Source of the DNA: Candidatus Hydrogenedentota bacterium | GTDB taxonomy: Bacteria; Hydrogenedentota; Hydrogenedentia; Hydrogenedentales; JAGMZX01 | Direction: 5' to 3' | Length of the DNA: 64,000 bases | Assembly: GCA_029556545.1 (NCBI GenBank) | Contig: JAKQEQ010000029.1 | Coordinates: 1 to 64,000, forward strand | Shown: positions 53,596-61,082 of the stretch, piece by piece | Position numbering within the stretch: the first letter of the stretch is position 1 | Layout: every line of letters starts with the position of its first letter | The notes under the pieces: model-generated | Seen by the model: only the letters and a program-made list of their open reading frames with translations | Database searches by the model: none | What the model was told of the DNA's origin: nothing | Translations under genes and position numbers: made by a program

Positions 53596-55809
53596 ATGGC
53601 GGAACGAGAGACAGCGCGCGCGCTAGGGGAGGTCATCGAGGCAAACGCACCCGAGTTTGCCCGGGCCATCCTCGGGCATCTCACTGCGGAGCAGGCACGC
53701 GCCACAGAGCCGGACTTGATCGAGTGGATCAAGAGCGTCGCTGCGCTCCTTCAGGGCCAGTCGGGCCGGACCTACGAGTGGGTGGCCCGCATTGTCACCT
53801 GGGCGCGCGCCCACGGCCTCACCGCCGAAGCGCTGCTGGTGGAAGTGCACCGTCACCGTCACTGGTTCCTGGACTTCTGCCGCGCCCACCTTGAGAACGC
53901 GCCCGTCGTCAAAGTCTACGACGCGGTGCTGGACGTCGAGCGCGAGTACGTGCAGCACTTGACGGGCTTTTGGGCCGAAGCGGAGCGCGAGGTGCTCGCG
54001 GCCGAGCGACGCCGCCAGGCGACCATCGTCGAGGCGCTCGGCCGCCCCTGCTTCGTGCTTGACGCCGATGGCCAAGTAACGCTGTCGAACACCGAATGCG
54101 CCCACTTCATAGGCGCGCGCGCCGAAACCCTCATGGGTGGGACTATCGAACACTGGTGTATTCCCGAGACCGCCCGCGAATTTCGCCGCCTCCTCCGGCA
54201 GCGCCGCGGCGCGGCGACACACACCTTCGCCGGGGCTCTGCGGTCGCCGCAGAATACGGCGATCCCCTGCCGCTTCACGGTCCATCCCCTCTTCGACGCC
54301 CAGGGGCTGCGCTGCGGGCTGGCCGTGGCCGTCGGCGACCTCGCGGAGATTTCCTCGATTCCGCTTGAAGAACGGCTTAGACTCTTCGACGATCTGGCGG
54401 AGTCGCTCGGCATCGGATTCCAGTTGGTTGATTTGAACGGACAAGTTCTATTTACTAGTAGTGTGGCACGTGACATCATAGGCGACCAAGGCGATTCATC
54501 CGTGCCGTACTGCTCTCAACTGTTCCATGCCGGCCAGGACGCCGTCGCCGAACCGGTCTGGGCGGAAGTGTCGCGCACCGGCCAAATGCGCCGCGACGTG
54601 ATCCCGCACACGCGCGGCGGCGAAGATCGCTGGATCGAGGTGATTGTCGCGCCGCAGCGCACGCCGATGAGTATCACCAGCCGCATCATCTGCGTCCTGC
54701 GCGACGTTACCCAACTCCGCGCCCTCGAACGCTCGCTCATCGAGCAACAGCGCACCTCGCTCGCCTCCCAGCTCGCCGTCACCGTCGCCCACCAGTTGCG
54801 GAACCCGCTGAGCGTCGTCATCGGTTTCGCCGAGATGCTGGAAATGGGTATGCCCATGGAAAAAGTCCACGATGCCGTGACACGCCTGCTGAGAAGCGGC
54901 CTCCGCTGCAAGCAAATCGTCGAGGACCTGCTGAACTTTGGCCAAGGACTCCCCAGCGACCGTGTTCACGTCGACCTCGGGGCCCTCCTGCGCGATACCG
55001 TGCAGCCCTTGTATCCGGAGACGGACCGCCATCACATCACATGGCACCCGCCCGACTCCCCCTGCGTCGTACACGCCGTAGCCGAACAACTGGCCCAGGT
55101 CTTCGACAATCTCATCAAGGGCGCCTTTGGCGCCGGCGCTACCGAGGTCGCTGTCACCGTCGAGCCCGGCGCCGAAGACGTGCGCGTCGCGGTCTGCGAC
55201 AACGGCCCCGAGATTCCCGAGGCGGCGCGGGGCCGTCTCTTCGAGCCCTTCGCGCCCGTGCGCGGCGGCGGTGCCGCCACCGAACTCGGCCTGAGCCTCG
55301 CCCGCTATCTCGTTCAGGACCACGGCGGTCGGCTGTTTCTCGATACCGCCGCGGGGCCGCGAACGTGTCTCGTCTTCGAACTGCCGCTGGCGCAGAAGGA
55401 TCACGCCGCGACCGCGCCGCGATCCGCCGAGGCGCCGCCGGACTCGAAACGACGCTTGCTCGTCGTGGACGACGAACTGGACCTCCTCGAGATGCTCCGC
55501 ACCGCCCTCGAACCGCACGACTTCAAAGTGGACACGGCGGCCACCGCGGCCGAAGCCATCGCATTGATCGAACAAGACAACCACGACGCCGTCGTCATCG
55601 ATGTCCAATTGCCCGGCGAGCTGAGCGGCCAGCACCTCTATCAATTCCTGCGGGGGGCGCACCCGGAACTCACTGAACGCGTGCTGATGATCACGGCCGA
55701 CACCATGAGCTACGAGACCCGCAGGTTTCTCCAGGAATCCGGACGTCCTTTTCTTGAAAAACCGTTTCTCGTGTCCGACTTGCTCGAAAAGATCGAGCGC
55801 TTCTTCTAA
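53596..55809 (+). CDS. Soluble hybrid histidine kinase with RsbR-like N-terminus and degraded ATP-binding boxes
   Basis: A 737-residue protein without membrane segments. The first ~130 residues are helical (AREIVTWARAHGL-like region, VLDVEREYVQHLTGFW), resembling RsbRD-type globin-like sensors. Two PAS-like parts follow (GRPCFVLDADGQVTLSNTEC; SLGIGFQLVDLNGQVLF). The phosphoacceptor helix is intact: SQLAVTVAHQLRNPLSVVIG. In the ATPase the N-box reads FDNLIKGAF, with Gly where the Mg2+-binding Asn is expected, and the G-box reads GGAATELGLSLA in place of GTGLGL. The D-box (VAVCDNGPEIPE) is normal. A receiver domain ends the protein (LLVVDDELDLLEML, AVVIDVQLPGE, LEKPF). It may have reduced kinase activity or act as a phosphatase. 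Confidence 0.88.
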   Translation: MAERETARALGEVIEANAPEFARAILGHLTAEQARATEPDLIEWIKSVAALLQGQSGRTYEWVARIVTWARAHGLTAEALLVEVHRHRHWFLDFCRAHLENAPVVKVYDAVLDVEREYVQHLTGFWAEAEREVLAAERRRQATIVEALGRPCFVLDADGQVTLSNTECAHFIGARAETLMGGTIEHWCIPETAREFRRLLRQRRGAATHTFAGALRSPQNTAIPCRFTVHPLFDAQGLRCGLAVAVGDLAEISSIPLEERLRLFDDLAESLGIGFQLVDLNGQVLFTSSVARDIIGDQGDSSVPYCSQLFHAGQDAVAEPVWAEVSRTGQMRRDVIPHTRGGEDRWIEVIVAPQRTPMSITSRIICVLRDVTQLRALERSLIEQQRTSLASQLAVTVAHQLRNPLSVVIGFAEMLEMGMPMEKVHDAVTRLLRSGLRCKQIVEDLLNFGQGLPSDRVHVDLGALLRDTVQPLYPETDRHHITWHPPDSPCVVHAVAEQLAQVFDNLIKGAFGAGATEVAVTVEPGAEDVRVAVCDNGPEIPEAARGRLFEPFAPVRGGGAATELGLSLARYLVQDHGGRLFLDTAAGPRTCLVFELPLAQKDHAATAPRSAEAPPDSKRRLLVVDDELDLLEMLRTALEPHDFKVDTAATAAEAIALIEQDNHDAVVIDVQLPGELSGQHLYQFLRGAHPELTERVLMITADTMSYETRRFLQESGRPFLEKPFLVSDLLEKIERFF

Positions 55810-55846
55810 AGGCGACGGCGTGGTCTCCCATATGCGACAAGGGGGC

Positions 55847-55874
55847 TTGCGGCGGCCCCGTGAAATGTTATAAT
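55847..55874 (+). promoter_or_regulatory. Promoter with extended -10 upstream of the small GspF-like gene
   Basis: TTGCGG (55847-55852), a 16-base spacer and a perfect TATAAT (55869-55874) preceded by TG, an extended -10. The leader to the ATG at 56050 is about 170 bases and contains two imperfect GC-rich hairpins. Confidence 0.6.
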
Positions 55875-56049
55875 TGCGAGAAACTGGGTGGGCCGCTCCC
55901 GTCAGGCGGTCCTACCCGCGCGACAATGACACGGCAAGGGACTACACAGGTCCAGGATTCTCGTGATTAGGGTTCGGGCACGGCGCATGAGGGCGTGAGG
56001 GGGCCCGAAATACGCCGAGAGGCCGCATGGGATTGCGGCGGAGGCAAAC

Positions 56050-56244
56050 ATGGCTACGTATGAGTATCACGCGATTCGGGCCGAGGGCAACGAGGAGAAA
56101 TCGTTCGTCGGCGGCGTAGTCATCGCCAAGGACCGCCATGACGCCAAGGCCAAACTGCGCGAGCACGGGCTCAAGGCCACCATGCTCAAGCAGGCCAAGG
56201 GGATGATGGCCGTCCTCAAGTGGTTCGAGGCCGATATCCGCTGA
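56050..56244 (+). CDS. Small protein resembling the N-terminus of GspF/PilC
   Basis: A 64-residue protein with a good ribosome-binding site (GGAGG, six bases before the ATG). MATYEYHAIRAEGNEEK and the following DAKAKLREHGLKATML match the opening strand-helix pattern of GspF/PilC platform proteins, where the N-terminus begins with a similar MxxYxYKAxDxxG and A-x-x-x-L-x-x-x-G-L pattern. Here the remainder of the protein is missing and the end is LKWFEADIR. No type II secretion or pilus gene is in the window. It could be a stand-alone copy of that cytoplasmic fold. It has its own promoter and lies 158 bases before the GT2 gene. Confidence 0.6.
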   Translation: MATYEYHAIRAEGNEEKSFVGGVVIAKDRHDAKAKLREHGLKATMLKQAKGMMAVLKWFEADIR

Positions 56245-56402
56245 TTGCCCCCCGCGCGACGCAGTGGACCTTTCCTCAAGGCCTGTAGTACATTCCCCGT
56301 CATGGAAGTACGCACGCGCGGCATGTCGAGGGGGATACACCATTTCCGGGCCGTCATCCGGCGCGGGCGCCCGTACCGGGCGGGTCGAAGGCGCGCCGGG
56401 CC

Positions 56403-57299
56403 ATGAGGCTGGTCTTCTTGGTCCCCGTCTTCAACGAGCGCGAGACCCTCGAGGCGCTGGCAGACGGCATTGCGCGACACACGCCGCAGCCGGACTACCG
56501 CGTCTTGTTCGTGGACGACGGAAGCACCGACGGCTCTTATGAGGTAATGCGCGCCCTCCACCAGCGCGACTCACGCATCGGCGTCCTCAAACTTCGGGGG
56601 AACCACGGGAAAACCCGCGCCCTCGCCGCGGGAATCGCGCGCGCCGAAGGCGACGTGCTCCTCACCATGGACGCGGACCTCCAGGACGACCCGCGGGAAA
56701 TCCCGAAACTTCTCGCCAAGCTCGAAGAAGGCTACGACATGGTCTGCGGTTGGAAGGCGGACCGGCGCGACCCCTGGCACAAGGTCATCCCCTCGCGCGT
56801 GTATAACGCCGTCGTTGGCCGCCTCTTCGGTCTGCCGCTGCGCGACTTGAACTCCGGCTTCAAGGCTATGCGCATGGAACTCGCCAAGCGCCTCCCCCTT
56901 TACGGCGACATGCACCGAATGATGGTCGTCTTCGCCGCCAACATGGGCGGCAAGATCGCCGAGGTCCCCGTCCTCCATCATCCCCGCCGTTATGGCCGCT
57001 CGAAATACGGCTTCCGCCGCTTCTATGAAGGAATACGCGACGCCCTCGCCGTCTGGGTCATCACGCGACTGTCGCGCGAGACCGAACACCTCCTCGAAAG
57101 AGCGTGTATGGCCGCCGCCGTCGTCGCTTTCACGCTCGCGCCGTTCTTGCTGCGAGGCGGGAGCATCCTGAGCGCGAGTCTGCTTGTGGCGCTGGCGTTG
57201 TGCGCCATTTTCGCATGGCGGATATTCCACGTCGCCGGGCAGAGTCTCGATGCGGCGCATGCGGACCCGACGCGGTTCATCGAGCACGAACTCATGTAA
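56403..57299 (+). CDS. DPM1-like GT2 glycosyltransferase with membrane segment
   Basis: A 298-residue GT2 enzyme. VFLVPVFNERETLEALADGI is the GT-A nucleotide-sugar strand, VLFVDDGSTDGSYEV the DDGS loop, and LLTMDADLQDDPREIPKLL the DxD-type metal site. The conserved LNSGFKAMRMELAKRLPLYG and HHPRRYGRSKYGFRRFYEGI stretches match polyprenyl-phosphate sugar transferases (dolichol-phosphate mannose synthase group). Two hydrophobic helices at the end (~residues 235-280) anchor it. It probably loads a sugar onto a polyprenyl phosphate for export; the sugar is unknown. No typical partner glycosyltransferase lies next to it. Confidence 0.88.
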   Translation: MRLVFLVPVFNERETLEALADGIARHTPQPDYRVLFVDDGSTDGSYEVMRALHQRDSRIGVLKLRGNHGKTRALAAGIARAEGDVLLTMDADLQDDPREIPKLLAKLEEGYDMVCGWKADRRDPWHKVIPSRVYNAVVGRLFGLPLRDLNSGFKAMRMELAKRLPLYGDMHRMMVVFAANMGGKIAEVPVLHHPRRYGRSKYGFRRFYEGIRDALAVWVITRLSRETEHLLERACMAAAVVAFTLAPFLLRGGSILSASLLVALALCAIFAWRIFHVAGQSLDAAHADPTRFIEHELM

Positions 57300-57333
57300 C
57301 GCGCGCAAGGGAAAGACGACCGCCCCCGAACAC

Positions 57334-59739
57334 TCAGAGCCGGTGCGACTCCCGCGCGATGATCTCGTCCTGCATTTCCCGCCCCAGATTTACAAAGTAG
57401 GCGTTGTACCCCGTCACGCGCACAAGAAGATTGCGAAATTCCTCCGGCTGTTGCTGCGCCTGCCGCAGTGTGTCGGCATCGATCAGGTTAACTTGCAGGG
57501 CCGTGCCGCCCTCGCGCACGTAGCCCCGCAGGAACGCCGCCAGCTTGCCGACCCGTTCGGAATCGCGCAGCAGCGACGGAGACAGCGACAGCGTGTGCGA
57601 CGCGCCGTTCGGCACAACCTCCAGCCCGAGGTGGCCGACCGATCGCGCCGCCGCCGTCGGGCCCTCCCGGTCCATGCCGCTCACCGCCGCGACCCCATTC
57701 GAGAGATACGTGCCGCGCTTGCGTCCGTCCGGCGTGGCGGCGGTCAGCGGCGCGTAGGCGACGCCGTAGTTCCATGAGAGATAGCCCGCGCGGTAGCGTT
57801 TTCCCGTGAGCGGCGTCTCAAGTGTCGCGGCTTCCTCGGCCCACCAGCGCGTCACGTCGCGCGCCATCGTGTCCGCCGCCGGGTCGTCGTTCCCGTACTT
57901 CGGCTGCATGTGGAGCAACTGCTGCCGCAGCGGCTCGTCGCCCTCGAAGTTCCGCTCAAGCGCGCGGACCAGCGCGTCCATCGCGACCTTGCCCCGATCG
58001 AACACAAGGTGCTTCACCGCAAGCAGCGCATCGGCCGCGGTGCCCAGCGCGATGCCCTCCACGGTAATGAAATTGAATCGCGGGCCGCCCGCCGTCACTT
58101 CCTTCCGCCGCTCGATGCAGCCGCCGACAATCGCGCTGAGATACGGCGTCGGCTCGTAGACGGCGCGGATGGAATCCGCGACGTTGTTCGCCTCAACAAG
58201 CCGCCGCAGGCACGCGGACAATTGCGCGCGGAACGCCACCGCAAAGTCTCCCCACGTTCGCATCTTGCGTGGGTCGGGCGTCCGCGGGCCGACCTGCTCG
58301 CCCGTCGCGAGATCGCGCCCCTGGAATAACGCCAATTCGACGGGCTTGGCGAGATTCAGGTTCACGTCCACCGTGCCCGACCGGTCGTCGCCCTGCCGCG
58401 TATTCTCCAGACAGCCGACCGGCGCATAATCCCAAAGCTCGCCCTCGGGCAATCCCTGGCGGCGCAGCCCCGCCATTGAGTGCTCGTCGAAATTGATCAG
58501 GAAGGGCGATCCCTGCGCCTTTGACAGCATCTCGCAGATACGCCGCACCAGCCGCTCCGGCGAACGCTGATGCAATCGGATATTCGGCTTCGGTTCGAGC
58601 AGGTTCATCTCCTCGATCACATCAAGGCAGAGGTAGGTGAGGTCGTTCGACAGGTCCTCGCCGTCGGGGCCGCACCCCGCCAGCGTCACCAGTTGCCCGA
58701 ACGACGACGTGATGCCCTGGTTCCGCCCGACACGCCCCTGGAAATCGTAGGCGTAGTTCGGCTTAATCCAGAAGCACCGCAGGAGTTCCCGCGCCCCTTC
58801 GACCGTGGTCCGCCCCGCTTCGATATCCGCGCGCAGGTACCGATACAGGTACTGGTCGAAGCGACCGAACGAAACGCCCGCGCCCGGATAGGACTCCGCA
58901 GTGAGCACGAGCATGTGTGTGATCCACAGCGACTGCAGCGCTTCATGGAAGGTCTCGGCGGGTTCCCACGGGACTTTGCGGCAGATGCGCGCGATCTCCC
59001 GCAGTTCCGTCGCGCGCGCGGGCCCGGCCTCGACCGCCAGCCGCTCCGCTTCGTTGGCGTAGCGCGCGGCCAGGTCGCGCGCGGCCCGACACGTGATCGC
59101 GAACGCCTCGAGCGTCGCCCGGCAATCCGTGCCCTCCTCGTCCGCCAATGCCGTCTCGATCTCTTTCACGATGCCCCGGAACCCCACACGCAGCACCTTC
59201 GGATAGTCCGGGATCAGGTGCCCCGGTATTGCGCCGCAGTTCCCGACGCCGAGCGCGGAAAGATGCGTAACCTCGCGAAGGAACCGCGCGGCCAGCCGCG
59301 CGCGCCGCCGCTCTTCCTTGCGCGTGAGGCACAACGACAGCGCCGCGTTGAAATGACCGCCCACGATTAACTCGCCGTCGAGGATTACGACCGGGAGATG
59401 CTTCCGCAGCACTTCCCCGAAGAACAGCGCCGCCCGCTTGATGAGCGGTTCCCGCCAGAAACCCTCGGGCAAGGGCACGATGCGCGCCGCGGCGGCCAGC
59501 GAGTCCTCGTAGGCGTTCAGGAACGGCATCAACTCCGGCACGTTCGTCCACCGCGCCCGGGAGAAGACCACGTCCCACGGCGTGCCCGTCCCGAAAGGCA
59601 GCACCTCGTTATGAAACGCGCGTGACGCGCCCTCTCCCGGCCCGCCGCCGTGCGAGAAATACTCGTTGCGCAGCCGCTTTACGCGCTCCGACAGCCCGTC
59701 CGAAGCGGCCCACAGTCGCTGAGACGCCGTTTGCGCCAT
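57334..59739 (-). CDS. Glycyl radical enzyme (PFL/diol dehydratase family)
   Basis: An 801-residue glycyl radical enzyme. The ATG at 59739 gives the normal length; AAGGAA lies upstream. The radical loop near the end is LVRVTGYNAYFVNLGREMQ, with the glycyl radical at about Gly777. The active site is YAPVGCLENTR, with a single Cys (~443) followed after one residue by Glu, as in the eliminase/dehydratase class (diol and glycerol dehydratases, CutC), not the Cys-Cys of pyruvate formate-lyase. It should abstract H from an alcohol substrate and eliminate water or an amine. The partner radical SAM activase is not adjacent. It is oxygen-sensitive, so the host must have anaerobic phases. An aldo/keto reductase gene lies 22 bases upstream. 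Confidence 0.9.
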   Translation of the reverse strand: MAQTASQRLWAASDGLSERVKRLRNEYFSHGGGPGEGASRAFHNEVLPFGTGTPWDVVFSRARWTNVPELMPFLNAYEDSLAAAARIVPLPEGFWREPLIKRAALFFGEVLRKHLPVVILDGELIVGGHFNAALSLCLTRKEERRRARLAARFLREVTHLSALGVGNCGAIPGHLIPDYPKVLRVGFRGIVKEIETALADEEGTDCRATLEAFAITCRAARDLAARYANEAERLAVEAGPARATELREIARICRKVPWEPAETFHEALQSLWITHMLVLTAESYPGAGVSFGRFDQYLYRYLRADIEAGRTTVEGARELLRCFWIKPNYAYDFQGRVGRNQGITSSFGQLVTLAGCGPDGEDLSNDLTYLCLDVIEEMNLLEPKPNIRLHQRSPERLVRRICEMLSKAQGSPFLINFDEHSMAGLRRQGLPEGELWDYAPVGCLENTRQGDDRSGTVDVNLNLAKPVELALFQGRDLATGEQVGPRTPDPRKMRTWGDFAVAFRAQLSACLRRLVEANNVADSIRAVYEPTPYLSAIVGGCIERRKEVTAGGPRFNFITVEGIALGTAADALLAVKHLVFDRGKVAMDALVRALERNFEGDEPLRQQLLHMQPKYGNDDPAADTMARDVTRWWAEEAATLETPLTGKRYRAGYLSWNYGVAYAPLTAATPDGRKRGTYLSNGVAAVSGMDREGPTAAARSVGHLGLEVVPNGASHTLSLSPSLLRDSERVGKLAAFLRGYVREGGTALQVNLIDADTLRQAQQQPEEFRNLLVRVTGYNAYFVNLGREMQDEIIARESHRL

Positions 59740-59761
59740 ACACGCTATTCCTTGCCCGCCC

Positions 59762-60763
59762 TTACGCCGGGTCCCCGAGCGCCTCGACGTCGTCGCGCAT
59801 GCGCACAACGTCCGCCGGTTCGAGGTCGAGGTCGCCCGCCTCCGCCGTCTGCATGATTTGATCGGCCGTGCGCGCGCCGCAGAGCACGTGCGTCACCCCG
59901 GCCTGCGCCGCGGTCCACGCCACCATCAGTTGCGCGAAGCTACAATGATACTCCTCCGTGAGGTCGTTCCAGCCCGAGAGCAAATCGAGCACCCGTTGCC
60001 GGTTCTCGATCTTGAACCACGGGTTCCAGTCCGCATTGCTCCGCCATTCGCCTTGGGCGAACTCGCGGTCCATGCCCACCTTGCCCGTCAGCAATCCCTG
60101 TTCGAGCGACATGTAGGTCAGCGTCGCGATATTGTTCTTGAGGCAGAAGGGCAGAATGTCCGCCTCGGGCTCGCGGTACAACATGCTGTAGCGGAACTGA
60201 TTGCTGGCCACCGGCCCGCACGCCGCGTTCTCCTGCAACTCCTCGAGCGACACATTCGAGACGCCGATCGCGCGGATTTTCCCCTCGTCGCGCAGTTCAA
60301 GCAGGCACGCCATCGTGTCCGCAATCGGCGTCTTGTCCGGCGGCACGGCGGGCCAGTGCGTCTGGTAGAGATCGATCACGTCCGTCCCGATCCGTTGCAG
60401 GCTCCGCTCGACCTCGATACGGATCGTATCAGGCCGCAGACTCCGCATGACGCGCACCCCCTCGTAGTCCGTGAAGAATGAACCGCGATCATCCTCCGTC
60501 CATAGCCCGCATTTCGTCGCCAGCACTACTTGGTCCCGTTTGCCCTGGATCGCCTTGCCGACGACCGTCTCGCTGCGCCCGAACCCATACAATGGCGCTG
60601 TATCGATCAGATTCACGCCCATGTCGATAGCCGCATGAATCGCTCGGACCGACTCCCGGTCGTCGGGCTCCGCGCCCCACGTCGGCCCCCCGCCCGTGAC
60701 CCACGTGCCCATGCCGACCACCGACGCGCTGATCCCCGAACTGCCGAGATTGCGATACTTCAT
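59762..60763 (-). CDS. Aldo/keto reductase
   Basis: A 333-residue NAD(P)H-dependent aldo/keto reductase. GGGAGG lies eight bases before the ATG at 60763. MKYRNLGSSGISASVVGMGT opens the barrel; the catalytic Asp, Tyr and Lys are visible in NLIDTAPLYGFGRSE and VVLATKCG, with the His region in VIDLYQTHWP. AIGVSNVSLEEL and GARTADQI are cofactor-side motifs. The gene is followed after 22 bases by the glycyl radical enzyme, so the two form one operon. If that enzyme is a diol dehydratase, its aldehyde product is the natural substrate here. That link is inferred from order. Confidence 0.92.
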   Translation of the reverse strand: MKYRNLGSSGISASVVGMGTWVTGGGPTWGAEPDDRESVRAIHAAIDMGVNLIDTAPLYGFGRSETVVGKAIQGKRDQVVLATKCGLWTEDDRGSFFTDYEGVRVMRSLRPDTIRIEVERSLQRIGTDVIDLYQTHWPAVPPDKTPIADTMACLLELRDEGKIRAIGVSNVSLEELQENAACGPVASNQFRYSMLYREPEADILPFCLKNNIATLTYMSLEQGLLTGKVGMDREFAQGEWRSNADWNPWFKIENRQRVLDLLSGWNDLTEEYHCSFAQLMVAWTAAQAGVTHVLCGARTADQIMQTAEAGDLDLEPADVVRMRDDVEALGDPA

Positions 60764-60869
60764 GGCTTTTCCCTCCCGGACAAAAAGTTCACCTCTCGCG
60801 CGCCGCGCGCGCGCAGCATCCCTACACGGTACGAACTTCCCGCCCCGAAAGCAAGGGCACACCCCTTCG

Positions 60870-60907
60870 TTGTGGCCGGTCTCCCGACCGCGCCACCGCC
60901 CCGACCG
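60870..60907 (+). repeat. Interspersed repeat, copy 1
   Basis: Begins TTGTGGCCGGTCTCC and ends GACCGCGCCACCGCCCCGAC. Repeated at 60916-60972; its first part recurs at 62973-62986. Confidence 0.7.
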
Positions 60908-60915
60908 CTCCTTTG

Positions 60916-60972
60916 TTGTGGCCGGTCTCCTGCTCGCCCGCCGCAGGCGGGACCGCGCCACCGCCCCGACCG
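60916..60972 (+). repeat. Interspersed repeat, copy 2, with hairpin insert
   Basis: Same two ends as copy 1, but 20 extra bases (CCCGCCGCAGGCGGG inside) sit in the middle. Confidence 0.7.
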
Positions 60973-61028
60973 AAGGTCTCCAAGGCCCTCACCACAGAGG
61001 CACAGAGACCACAGAGTCCCACAGAGTT

Positions 61029-61056
61029 CCGCAATCCGCAATCCGCAATCCGCAAT
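61029..61056 (+). repeat. Four tandem CCGCAAT heptamers
   Basis: Perfect seven-base units at 61029, 61036, 61043 and 61050. Such heptamers occur as intergenic short tandem repeats in several phyla. Confidence 0.85.
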
Positions 61057-61082
61057 CTGAAATCCCCCGCCGTCCCCACGCC

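Larger units (their letters stand above)
60764..61082. repeat. Intergenic region made of interspersed and simple repeats
   Basis: These 319 bases hold two direct copies of an element starting TTGTGGCCGGTCTCC (60870 and 60916), the second with a 20-base insert carrying a CCCGCC/GGCGGG hairpin. A CACAGAG simple repeat (60990-61026) and four tandem CCGCAAT heptamers (61029-61056) follow. No gene is seen. Confidence 0.65.
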
